A stretch of 64,000 bases of DNA, from assembly GCF_003576645.1 (NCBI RefSeq), contig NC_044916.1:26148103-26212102 (forward strand). Direction: 5' to 3'. Positions 43,017 through 54,550 of this stretch are shown in pieces. The stretch comes from Ipomoea triloba. Taxonomy: Eukaryota; Streptophyta; Magnoliopsida; Solanales; Convolvulaceae. Below the pieces are notes generated by a model. It was given only the letters and a program-made list of their open reading frames with translations, did no database searches and was not told where the DNA came from. Each line of letters opens with the position of its first letter. Within the stretch, counting starts at the first letter, position 1. The position numbers were made by a program, and so were the translations under genes.

Positions 43017-44746
43017 TCGAGTGTACCCCTATGCTCATGTTTAGTTGTAGTGCTTTGTAGTTTCAGTACTTGTTTCCGTTATGCACATTTTCTTTGTTTT
43101 TAATTCATATTTTGTTGCATTATGGTTTTTGCTTCATTTCAATTTTAGTTCTTTATCTTGCTTAATAGCCTTCTAAATATTGCTAATCAAATGTTGGAGA
43201 AATGTGTTTTGAAGTTCATGATGTGCAGGGAGTAACAAGGCAAGGAGAGAAGACTTATGCACAAATACAAAAAGCTTTAAAAACGAAAGGGGAGTCTCTT
43301 TATCTCCCTTACGTACTTTTATTTACCTATATGCTTTCATTTTAAAGTGTGGAAACCGGGAGATGGTATGACATTGCATTGCATGTTTTGAATCATTCAT
43401 AAAAGCATTTTGTATGATCCTTGTAGCCTATAGCACACTTTTAAAGTGCGGAAAGGGGCATAGCTTGTGTTGTGACCTTTGACTTTCCCACCTTGTGCAT
43501 AATGTGAACATCGAGGACGATGTTCGTCTTAAAGTGTGGAAAGGGAAGCACCTTTGTGCTTAAAAACTTTGATATACTAAGTGATGCTTAGCATAGAATT
43601 GTGCATATGTTTGAAGTGAATACACTGTTTAATCTATCTTGGAAAATGCGTGCTTTGAAGGAACATTTGACTCTCAATTTGGAATATCCCTTGAAAGAAA
43701 ACTCTTGTACACTTTTAAAGTTGTTGATGTTTGCATGCTTGCATGATGTTCACCCTTGATTTAGTTCGGACCATGGTCAAGGAGGTAACGAAGTGGGGGT
43801 GCGCAGTTGTCAACCCTAGTAAGATAATTGTTACTAAGCCCGGAAAATGAATATAATTCTTTGTTTTTGCTCTCCCGAAGGTGGTGTGTGGGGTTGTGAA
43901 GGTGAAGCTTACTTTTGTATGATCAAAAAGAGCCCAAAGATGCCAAAACCCCAAAAGAGCCAATGAGGCCACCTTAGGAAATGGAAAAAAGTGCCGTCTT
44001 GCTAGGACGTTGGGGCAACCATTGCACAGTCTTCGAAAAAGCATAGAGCTGTACGTGAAGTCGGTTGCCCCGATGCGAGGTCTTAGAAGACGAGAAAATG
44101 AAAAGAGAGCCATTCCGCCAAGATTCGGGCACCCATTATACCGTCTTCGAAAAAGCATGGAGATCCATGTGAAGTCGGGTCGTCCGATGAGGTTATCTTG
44201 GGGAATGAGAAGAGGAGAGATCTATCCCGTTAGGACCGGGCACCCATTGCACTGTTCTCGAAAAAGCATGGGGCTCCATGTGAGATCGGGTCGCCCGATG
44301 GTTGGTCCTAAGGGGTAGTAGAAACCCTTGTAGCCTTTTGTTATTCACACTAGTATCTAGGGGGCTTGAGGTTATAAGGGCGGTCGAATGGGGTTGGTTT
44401 GTGCACATCGGTCCCACTAGTTGGCTCAGCTAGTGGCCCGTTTTAAATGATTGGTGAACCTACTTTTTGGATTGCATGCTTGAAATTGTATGAAAAAGAG
44501 TTAATTGAAATAAATTGTTTAGCCAAAGGGTTTTGTTTCTTGGGATATCCGTTATTGAGAGCCTAGGGTTCGTTGGAAGGCACATTTTCATGATAGCATA
44601 AAGAGTGTATTGATTTCAAATATGTGCATCATTCTTTTGTCTTAAGCTTTCTTGCATATCAAAGTTGTGGCATCCTTTGCACTTATGTGTTGCTTGTTCA
44701 AGGATAGCTTGCTTGAGGACAAGCAAGACTTAAAGTGTGGAAATTT
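43017..44746 (+). other. Athila 3' untranslated region with repeats and polypurine-like motifs
   Basis: No sustained coding. The motif TTAAAGTG(T/C)GGAAA occurs at about 43342, 43440, 43529 and 44730; the last lies directly before the 3' LTR and is the polypurine-tract candidate. A unit of about 114 bp containing CTTCGAAAAAGCAT and a GGG(T/C)CG...CCGATG segment is repeated three times (43990-44330). A GAGGACAAGCAAG stretch precedes the tract, as in related gypsy 3' ends. Confidence 0.65.
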
Positions 44747-46237
44747 TGATAAGTGCGAAAGTCGCCACCTTTACAAGGTCGTTCTAGGATCATCTTGCGC
44801 ACAATCGAAAGCTTTTATGTTTGATTTGGCCCTTAATTGCATTAAAATGCTTGTTATTACCATTGGACCTCGTTCCACGCTTGGTTAATCATTTTGTAGG
44901 TAAAACGATGTGAAAAAAGGTGGAAAATGGCATGGAATTCAGAGATAAATTCACGGGCCGAAATTGGAGCGAAGAACAGGGCACGGACGTGCAGTGGACG
45001 CGCGTCCGCCCCTGAGTCCGAAATTGCACTCTCTGAGGTTTTGCATAGCAGAACAGCAGTCTGCTGTGGACGCGGGGTGGACGCCCGCGTCCAAATTCCA
45101 GCCCTCTGAAGTTGGGGAGTTCTGCTGTGGACGCGCGATGGACGCCCGCGTCCAGATTTCAGCCCGTAGAAGTTTGAAGAACTCTGCTGTGGATGCACGG
45201 TGGACGCGGGCTGGACACTCGCGTCCAGATTTCAAGCCTCTGAAGTTTTTAACCTGTGCAGCAAAGGTCACGCTGGACGCGCAGTGGACGCGCGTCCAGC
45301 CGTGCGTCCATCGCGTAGTTTTTGGCAGTTGGGCGAGATTTAAAAGGGGAATGGAGCCATTTTGCAGGGGATCCCAACACACTTCCATCTTAGCTCAGTT
45401 TAGAAAATTCTCTCTCTAGATTTAGGTCAAAATTCCCTACACTTCCACACTTCCATTCCAATCAAATTTCAAGTCAATTAGCTAGATTTGGAGGAGATCT
45501 TCCACTTCAACATTGTATTATATTGCTCAAGATTGTTTCAAGATTCCTACTTCAACTCAAGTACATTTCAATTCCTAGTTTTATAATTCCATTCTTAGTT
45601 TTTGATTTGATTGTTGATTTGATTTTGATTGTTGATTTGATTTTGAATTCTAGTTGCTTTCAATTGTTCTTTTGCAATGTTGATTTCAATTCTAAGCATG
45701 ATTAGCTAAACCTCTTGTGGATTTGGATCAATTGACCTTGCATGTACCTCTTGAATGCTAAATGTCTTAAATTAGGGTTGAATGATGCTTAATGGATGCT
45801 TGATTGTGTTTTGGGGTGTTTGTTTGGACTCTAGGCCAACTTGGCCGGTTGCCTTGGAGAATTAGGGTTAGGATCACTCACCTACGAGAGTAGGGAGTGT
45901 GTTAGACCTCACCAATCACATTTCCCTCTCACCTTTGAGAAAAGGGAGAGTGGAAGACAAGAAGGCACACAACGTGTTTGATAAAATGTCTCTTTTAGTC
46001 TAGTAATTATGAGAGTAACACTATGGTGTAGGAGAGAGTCCTTTGACCATGAGAGTGGCTTAGGTATTTGTGACTTTGTCTCAATTGTGTCCAACGAGTG
46101 TTTTCACACCCTAGTCCTATAGGAAATCAAGAGAATACGTGCTTGTTAAGTTGGTCCAAGTCCGCTTTCCACTCAATTGTTTGTTATTCTTTTGCCTTAG
46201 TTTCTTTACCTTAGCAAGATACACACCTTCTACATTA
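44747..46237 (+). repeat. Athila 3' LTR, truncated
   Basis: Matches the 5' LTR from TGATAAGTGCGAAAG through CACACCTTCTACATTAGG. Differences include a few substitutions (three in the first 200 bases), altered copy number in the GGACGC block (45000-45310) and an extra short GATTGTTGATTTGATTTT repeat near 45610-45640. The last 130-odd bases are missing where different sequence starts. Confidence 0.88.
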
Positions 46238-46624
46238 GGTATGTAGTATGTTATGTACGTACCATTATAACTCTATGAAGCTTATTTTGATTTTTAATGA
46301 TATGGTATGAATTTCTTATAGTTTATAGTATTTTATAGTTGTTTTACTGCTTTATTAATTTTTGGACACAAGTTTTAATTTTGTAACATGCAAAATTGAG
46401 GGAAAAAGAATTATTGACAAAAGTCATTCGCTTCCACTTTACAAATTGAGGAAAATTTGGAAGATTGATCAAGACTCGAAGACATCCTGGAGCAAGTCAA
46501 CGGTTCAAATTGCAAGAATTAATTCTTTGGAAGAATTAATTAATTCGTGATGAAGATGTTGCAATTAAAAGTCAAAATTGAAGTCAATCTCGAATGGGTT
46601 GCCTCACAAAATATTTTAGAGGCT

Positions 46625-46990
46625 AACTCATGCAAGGAAAATATTTTTGGTGATGAGGATGACCTTGCCTCTTTATTTCATGGAGATGAGGATGACTAGC
46701 TCAAGTTTAAAGAGAGGATGACTTAGGCCGGAAATTAAATCAAGGTTGGAGATGAGGTTGACTTGGCCGAAAATCAATTCAAGATTGGAGATGAGGATGA
46801 CTTGAATTAAATCAAGATGGGAGATGAGGATGACTTGACCAAATCTAAGTTCGAGAATGAGGATGAGGATGACTTAGCCTATTGGAATTAATTCAATGAG
46901 GATGAAGGATGACTTAGCTACAAGTCATTTTGGAGATGAGGCTAACTATGTACATTCTTGAAAGGAGGATGAGGATGACCTACACTTAAT
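46625..46990 (+). repeat. Diverged GATGAGGATGAC tandem repeats
   Basis: At least seven copies of GATGAGG(A/T)TGAC with variable spacers of about 30-60 bp. Non-coding: stops in all long frames. Confidence 0.75.
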
Positions 46991-47689
46991 GGTCAACCTA
47001 GTATGCCATGCATGATTTACGAGAAACCCAAATCAATAGGGGGAAGAACAAAAATCATTTTTGAGGCTAAGTTTGGCATAACCAAGGATGAAAATAAGAT
47101 GGTCTATTTTTTTATTCAAGAAAGGTGAATTCAAATTTGCTACAAGGAGCTGAAGATCATCATGAGAAAAGTCAGTATACTTTTCAGAGGCATCAATTAT
47201 GCTCAAGCAAGAGTCACCGAACGGATATATTTTCAGAGCAGCCTAACTTATGGATTATGAACAAAGTCAAGTGTTCACACTATCAAAGTCAAAGATGGAT
47301 GGCTACAAGTTACAAGGAAAATCATATCAGTGATTGCAGAAGAACGTTGGAGGATTATCAGAAGCAAAAATTCAAATTCATATGACGGAACCATCAAAGT
47401 TGACAAAGACCATCTGAAAGCATTTAATGCTCTGAAAAATTACAACGGGAAAATAGCTAATTTAGCTATATAAACCCAAGAAGACTTGATACAAAGTAGC
47501 ACTTGATTAATGCAAAAACGAGGGAACTAAATAGAAAGCAGATACGTGAAAGAGCACGACACAGAAAAATATTAGCACTAAATACACTACAAGTCATATC
47601 AGATTTGAAAGTGCTAAGCAGTGAGCTATACACGAGAGAAATCAAGTCTTAGAAAAGAAATATTTTATTTCTTGAAAAGAAATTGTAGG

Positions 47690-47895
47690 AGTGTAGCTTT
47701 GTGCAAAACACTCGGGGAAACTAAGTGTAGCTTGGTGCAAAACACTTGGTTGATTGCTTTGTGCGAATTACTCGGAGGAGTGCAGCTTTGTGCAGAACAC
47801 TTGTGGAGACTAAGTGTAGCTGGATGCAAAACACTTGGTTGAAGGGCGTAGCTGGGTGCAAGACGCTCGTGAACGTAGCTGGGTGCAAGACATTC
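47690..47895 (+). repeat. Diverged GTAGCTnGGTGCAAnACnCT tandem repeats
   Basis: Six or seven copies of a unit of about 30 bp such as GTGTAGCTTGGTGCAAAACAC, shortening and diverging towards the right. Confidence 0.8.
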
Positions 47896-48562
47896 GGGTT
47901 TAAGTGTTGCTGTAGCGAAAGTGCATTCGGAGTAGAGGAGTGCTAGAAGAGCACAGCTTCACTATTGTATTTGGGTGATTGAAAATAGTGGAATCTCTCC
48001 TGGAGGAAGGAGAAAGTGGAGTAGGAAGATTACATCACCTCCGAACCACTATAAATCTCTGTGTCATTTACTTTATATGCTCATATATCTGCTTGCATAT
48101 TTATCTATCTGAGCATCACATGCATTGCATATTTTGTCACATTTATTGCTAAGTGCTTTATTGATATACGTGACATCATTTTTGCATGCAAGACATATTT
48201 GCATACTCAACCTCATCCTGTGAAAGCTTATATTTGTTGTTATGCTACGAACCCAACTATTCACTAGTTATATCTTTTGATCTGGGTTTGATAGTTCCCA
48301 CGTCCGCATGCGAGCCAAACTTTATATACTCATTATTTGAGTTATATCTGACGTTTCTAACGTGTTGCATGTTGTGAAGCTCTTCATTTTTGCGCAACTT
48401 TGATTATAGCACTTTACCATTTATTTATCCGCTGCGCAATTCAAGTTGAATTTATTCACTTGGATTCTTTCTGTTGAAGTGTTAAAATATTTTTGAAAAG
48501 TTAGAAAAGTCTATTCACCCCCCCCCCCCTCTAGACTTTTCCCTACCCTATCGGGACCAACA

Positions 48563-48793
48563 GGAATTGATTTGAGTGAAATTTATACACCCTTCAAACA
48601 CTTGTGAGTCATGAGTGATATACCCATGAGGGCTTGGTTATTTAGTTTACTTCATTTTCAAATAAATTGCTAGCTAAGTATTTATAATGTGTTTGAGACC
48701 AATGTTCATGAAGTGTTATGAGTTTTATATATTTATGTTTTCTTAAATAATGTTTTTGCTTGAGAACAAGCAAATGATTAGCGTCGGGAATTT
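48563..48793 (+). other. 3' end of a second gypsy element
   Basis: TTGCTTGAGAACAAGCAAATG (48747-48780) followed by GGGAATTT and an LTR start is the same 3' architecture as Athila (GAGGACAAGCAAG, tract, TGATAAG). No coding left. Confidence 0.55.
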
Positions 48794-50156
48794 TGATAAG
48801 CACTATTTTTATACCTATTTATATTTGATTCTTATAATAAATTAGTTTTATTTATTTTACATTATATTTATTTTAAACTTTATTTTATGGTTTTGCACTA
48901 ATATAATAATTAGTTTAATAATTAAGCTTAATTAGTATCTTGGCTATTAAAATTATATTATCATAATTAATAAGAAGTGAACTCAACTAATTATTTAAAC
49001 TAATATTTTTTTATTGTTTTAATGTTATGAGCAGCCCAAGACTAAAGCAATTTAGTTTAATAATTTATGAATTCCGTTTTCCCTTTTTATATGTTCTGTA
49101 CGTGAGGGGATGAGCAAAACAAGTCAACAATTCGAAGATTGCGGCGACGATTTTAGCTACGTGCGATGAGCGATGCCATGAACTGCTTCTGCGATCAATT
49201 TTGTCCACAAACGAAATTACCGGCTCCGCAAATTACTCTTCCAAATGTACGGATGACATTAAGCTTGAGTTAGTATAAATAGGGACGTTTATTTTCAGTA
49301 GAATTCGTCAAGTTTTGTATAGAATCTTATTTATATTGTAAGCATCTCTACGATGTACTGCTGCTGAGTTCGTATTTTTCCAATTCGATGATTATTAAAA
49401 TTTGATTCTACAAGACCAGTAAGCTTTATTTAGCCTAAATTATTTTTTGCACTTTATTATCTATATATCTTCTGTTATATTCATATATATGAATTATTGC
49501 TTGGTTAATTGTTGCAATAGGACCCATTGTTCAATTATCAAGTTATTAAATTGCTAGTTAGAACCTTGAATCCGTAATTGTTTAAGTGTTCTAATGTTGG
49601 TAGCAAATAGCAAAATTTGATTATAACTGATTTTCAGTTTGTGTTATGAAGATATATAGTCTAGCTTAAATGAACCGAGCTTGTGAGTTTGTTGGCTAGG
49701 ATTGGTAGTCTTTCTAATTCGATAATGTTGTTAGTAAATTAAATCCTAAGACCTTGTTTAGGGTTGTTTATTAGCTAGGGAAGTAATTAAAGAGCTTGTT
49801 CTAATTACCGACGAAGTAAGGAAAGACAGGTTGTTAGAGCTTGTTAATAACCATAACCAATCTAGTAAAGAGTAAAGTTAGTTTGGCTTGCATATCAATA
49901 TCTGTCTTGTTAGAATTGAACTGATATTATTCCTTGGGTTGGATACCATTTGCCATTGGCATTTACTTGATAATTATTTGCTATTTGCTATTTGATATTA
50001 TTTTCCATTTTATTGTTGCTGTTTAAGTTTCGATTCTCATTTCATTATTCATTAAATCTATTGCTAAAGATAAGTCTAACCAGTCTCTGTGGATACGACA
50101 TTACTCATCGTTAGTGCAATTCATAAGAGTAAGTATTTATTATTTGTTGGTTTCGA
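48794..50156 (+). repeat. LTR of a second gypsy family
   Basis: Begins TGATAAGCACTATTTTTATACC, unlike the Athila LTR after the first bases. Includes a TATA-like AGTATAAATAGGG (49272-49284) and, near the end, GTGGATACGACATTACTC, a motif frequent at the end of plant Tat/Athila-group LTRs. The end near TTTCGACA (50149-50156) is estimated; no primer site is evident downstream. Confidence 0.55.
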
Positions 50157-52685
50157 CATCCACCACTGAGCCACCCGTCTCAGTAGCGCCGGCTGATTAT
50201 TTGGCAATGAAGCAGGTGCACGCGGGCTGACGAAACCTGGAGGTAATTGAGGTGCTCCCATCTACCGTGCGCCACACAAGTAAAAATACACCCATTGCAT
50301 ATATACCAACTAAATCATCAGCGTTCAGCATTGCTTATACTTGATATGGTGCCGACCATCATGATATTCAATTAAGTTAGAAAAGAGTTGGAGTAGGTGA
50401 ATCAACTCGTCGGATGTCTGGTCAGTGCTCGACTTCGCCGATCGGTGTGGGGCATGGCAAAAGTTGGGCCTCCATTTCTTTGCCAAAGCGCTCAGATGCC
50501 CAGGCACAAACTTCCCGAGCCACAACTAACCACTATTATTCTGCCGACTAAACTAATTCCGGGCAGCTTTCCGGAGATACTGTCCGCCGTGTCTCTTGTC
50601 ACCAATCACAATGATCAAGGATTCACCAAATTTGCGATACTGAGCACCCCCAACATTACTTGAATGAATAAGGAGAGTGATACAGCCGAGAATTTTTTAA
50701 GATATTTCGCAGAACTCCCAAGCAACCATCATGGACCATTCATAACTTGTATTCATGAAGTTAAATCCCCGGGTCAGAAATTTTCTGCCGAACAAGGGCT
50801 TCTCGGACATCTGCGACCATGCCTTCAAAACAAAGCTCCAGCACTTTCTGAGTCTTATTAGTAACACTCGAATTGCACCAAATCCACCGACCATCAAGGC
50901 ACCACAATGCAATTTGGTTAGTTGTCGTACCAACGCATAGATGTTGAACGGACTGATCAACATTCGAATTGCCCCAAGCATCACCAAGCTAGCCTGACTG
51001 GTTGAGTGATTCAGATTAATTCTTCGAGGCTCGTCAAGCTTTTCCATAGCTCCCCAAGCTGTTGCTTTAGTCAAGCATCGCCAAGCATGGTTTCAGTCTC
51101 AGGTTATTGGTGTTCGGTCGACTCAATTCGATCTTTTTGATTAGTAATCGGTGAAGCACCAACTGCGTGATAAATATTCAAGTCATTCTTGGTCGAGTGT
51201 TCCAGTGATTGACACCTTCCCAAGCCTAAGAAAAGGTATGAAATCAGTGCGGAGATAAGCTCCGGCTTGCTGGCTGGCATGAGTGTTTGACCAGATTTCT
51301 GTTAGTTCCAATCCTTACGGCGCATCCCCGGGCTCGACGATGTGAGAGTTTTTGGCCTTTATGCGATAATCACCTTCCAGAGTAGATACACGGGCTTCGT
51401 CCACCTCGACAACCACCAAGCCCTCTAGCAACTGTTCCCCGATCTGGATTTTGCGGGCGCATAGCCTGGGCGGGGTTTTCCTTCAAGGATGTCTCTGGTG
51501 GCGGTGACCACAATTTTGGACTAATTCCCAAGCATCCACCATTTTCACGCAAAATGAACGGGTTCCCGACCTCCCCCAAGCCGATTGTCAGTCTTCGAGC
51601 GTGCAGGCATCGTAGAACCAATTTCAGTTCTCTTAACTAAAGGTGTGGTGCCCAGCAATTTCTTGTGTAGATCACACTGGAAGAGGGAATCTTTTTTTTT
51701 TTTTAGTACCACGCGGATCACCTCTTACAGTCTGTAAAACATGAGCAAGCGGAGTCTGCGCTACGATAGGACCCTTGCTGAATAGTGATCGGGATGATTG
51801 CCTACACCAATATAATCTCTTGATGGCCTGGTTTTCAATCCCGCATGATAAGCTACCAAACTCTTGCGGCAAAAGCTTCTGTACCCAAGGGCAACTATAT
51901 ATATTGATATATAGATCACTATAATCAAGGCTCCCCCAGTGCAAGTTAATTCCATCATTCACTTGAATAAAAGGATTTGATGAAACCGATCAGTACTATT
52001 GTCGCAGTGAGGCTAATGACTGACTGAATAAGGGTTATAAGGCTAAGGTCGGAAGTCCGAGCGGAGGGCCGGGGAACATCACTCCCTCGCTCGAGCAATA
52101 GTATGTTGGGTCGTTGCTTGTCGCTTGTCGCTTGGGAGGCCAATTGCCGCGGTCACAAACTCGCTTCAATTCCTCTACTTTGAAACGCATATGATCAGAA
52201 TACTAACTCGAGATTCCGATCAACCCCGTTAGAATATGAATAATGAAGTTGGGCAGGTAGTCTAGTGAGGAGCGTTTAACCGTACCCAGAGAATAGCATG
52301 GGCTAATTATAACCGAGCATTTGTATCTAGCTTTTAGTTCTTTATCTAGATCCGATCCCTCCACAAACGTCACCTTCCAACTTGGGAGAGTGATACTTAG
52401 CGACGGTCCTAGAGATCTGCCCGGTAAACGTGCTCGAAGAATAGCCAGCTAGGGCTTTTTAGCTGCACAAAGTCATACTCCGCTTTGAAAACTCATCGTC
52501 CAATGGTGCGCTGCCCATATGCTAAGGCGAGGCCGCAAGAAAGACCAAAGAAGATATACTAATTGGATGTTTGAGAACCCGAGTTCGAGTGCTCGGAGGG
52601 AAGTCATCTCAGGTCTAGCTGCACGAAGTTTAGACTGGGGAACAACTGTTAGAGCCCGGGTATCATTGCTTAGTTCAACCGACTG
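50157..52685. other. Unrecognised 2.5-kb segment
   Basis: Base composition is noticeably less AT-rich than the neighbours, and many short frames read like decayed protein on the minus strand (for example FGRKFLTRGFNFMNTSYEW and PFILRENGGCLGISPKLW), but stops are frequent and no domain could be named. It may be a very old pol or gag region or a decayed host locus. No RNA gene recognised. Confidence 0.35.
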
Positions 52686-54550
52686 AAAAGTGTATGTTTT
52701 TCAACGTGTGTTATGGATGTGAGTGAAGTGGTGAATGAAGGGATGTCGTCCTCTAGTAAGGCATAAGGGAATTGGCAAGCAAGTGGATTAAGCACAAGGG
52801 TTAAAAGTGTTTGAAAGCTAGTCCTAAGCAATTGTGTGTGTGAATCATGCTAAGAACAAAGCAATTAATGCAAAAGAGTATGAAACAATCAAAGGGAAAG
52901 GGGATTCGAATCAACTAATCAAGCATGCTCACCCTCGATTTCCTATGGTCCTAGGATTTGGCAACGCTCATTGGACACGAATGAGACAAGATCACAAGTG
53001 CCAAGGCCACTCTGGTGGACAATGGCCTCTCTCCCATGCCTTAGCCTTATTCTCATAAGAGCTAGGCTAGAAGAGGCAATTCATCAAACACTTGATGTGC
53101 CTCAGCTCTTGCCTTCCACTCTCCCTTTTCTCAAAGGTGAGAGGGAAATGTGAATGGTGAGGGCTTAATACACTCCCTACTCTCGTAGGTGAGTGTTCTT
53201 ATCCTAATCCTTTAGTGCAACCGGCCTAGTTGGCATAGAGTCCAAACAATCATCCCAATCCACAATCAAACATCTAACAAGCATTGTCCAAACCTAGGTT
53301 TAAGAACTTTAGAACTCAAGAGAGATTATGCAAGATTAATTGATTCAAATCCATAAAAAAGATCTAGCTACTCATATCTAGAATTGAAATCAAAAAGCAA
53401 TTGAATTAACAAAGCAATCAAATCAACAATTAAGAATTGAAATGCAAAAATAGGAATTGAAACTTTACTTGAATTTGAAGTAGAAGTCTTGAGTAAACTT
53501 GATCAATACAAACTTGAAGTATGAATTCCTCTCTAAATCTAGCTATGTAACATGAAATTGGATTGCAATTGAGCTATGGATTGGAGAGAATTGAGAGCTA
53601 AAACCTAGAGAGAGAAATTTTCTAAAGTGGAGTGATGATCTATGATTGGAAGTGTTGATTCCCCATGAAAATTGGCTCCCTTCTCCTTTTAAACAAGTGA
53701 ATAACTGCCAAAATCCCGCGATGGACGCCAGGATGGACGCGCGTCCACTGGCGCGTCCAAGGTGTGCCTCGCGTCCAGATTTGAAAACTTCAGAGAGGGA
53801 AGCATTGGACGCGCGTCCAGATGCGCGTCCAAGGTAGGCTGCTGTTCTGCTGTGCAAACTTCAGAGAGATGATTTCTGGACGCAGGCCTGGACGCGTGTC
53901 CAGAGGCGCGTCCAAGGCGTGCTCCTGTTCTGCTTTTGAAACTTCAGAGCGGATGTTTTTGGACGCAGGCCTGGACGCGCGTCCAAGGCCTATTTTGCCC
54001 TCCAACTTCGGCTCGTGAATCCTTCTCCGAAATATTGCAATTTTCTGCCTTTTTGCACTTCTTTTTACCTACAAAACAATTGGTGAAGTGTGGAACGGGG
54101 TCCGATGACAATATCAAGCATTCTAACGCAATATAGGACCAAATTACTCCTAAAAGCCATTAATTATGCACTAAACGATCCAAGAATGACCTTATGAAGA
54201 TGACATCTTTTGCACTTATCAAACTTTCCACACTTTAAGCCTTGCTTGTCCTCAAGCAAGCTATCCTCAAACAAGCAAAACATAAGTGCAAAAGATGTCA
54301 CAAAGCTTTAATATGCATATGAACCTAGACAAGAGAACAATGCACAAGATTGAAATTAATACATCCTTTATTCTACCACGAAAATGTGCCTAAAAACGAA
54401 CCATAGGGTCTCAACAACGAATATCCCAAGAGATAATAGCCTTCTTTGCTAGAAAAGTTCATTTAAAACAACTCTTTTTCCACACTTTCAAGCACGCAAT
54501 CCAAAGGTAAGTTCACCAACTATTTTGAAAGGGCCACTAGCCGTGCCAAC
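52686..54550 (-). mobile_element. Antisense Athila 3' end: LTR plus internal flank
   Basis: On minus, 54550-54222 matches the Athila 3' untranslated region (CTTGAGGACAAGCAAGGC, then TTAAAGTGTGGAAAG) and 54221 (TGATAAGTGCAAAAG) begins an LTR running to about 52690. GGACGC blocks lie at 53720-53990. It is more diverged from the 28.5-kb LTR than the other copies are. Confidence 0.75.

Larger units (their letters stand above)
28541..46237 (+). mobile_element. Athila-type Ty3/gypsy retrotransposon with two env-position genes
   Basis: 5' LTR (28541-30143), primer site TGGCGCCGTTGCCGGGGA (tRNA-Asp type), gag with CCHC knuckle, aspartic protease, RT/RNase H, integrase, then two successive Athila-ORF-like genes, a long 3' untranslated region, polypurine-like tract and 3' LTR from 44747. 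No chromodomain follows the integrase, as expected for Athila. A solo copia LTR (37928-39609) is nested within. The 3' LTR is cut at about 46237. The two LTR starts differ at only 3 of the first 200 positions, implying modest age, yet the gag-pol frame carries many stops and frameshifts. Confidence 0.9.
46238..48562 (+). mobile_element. Probable copia LTR or LTR-bearing fragment, repeat-rich
   Basis: The right end (TCTATTCACCCCCC, CTCTAGACTTTTCCC, TATCGGGACCAACA) closely parallels the Sirevirus-like LTR end at 57797-57854, so this is a related but distinct family. Inside are diverged repeats of GGAGATGAGGATGACTTG (46625-46990) and of GTGTAGCTTGGTGCAAAACACTTGG (47690-47890). The start of the LTR could not be fixed; no primer site follows the end, so it looks like a solo or truncated LTR. 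Confidence 0.5.

Noticed and set aside
44010..44318. 102-codon repeat protein in the Athila 3' region
   Set aside because: It reflects the triple 114-bp repeat; other copies and frames show no conservation visible here.
48518..48530. Poly-C run as sequencing error
   Set aside because: Similar C-runs occur at the same place in the related LTRs at 37.96 kb (complement) and 57.81 kb, so it is a genuine LTR feature, although exact length may be unreliable.
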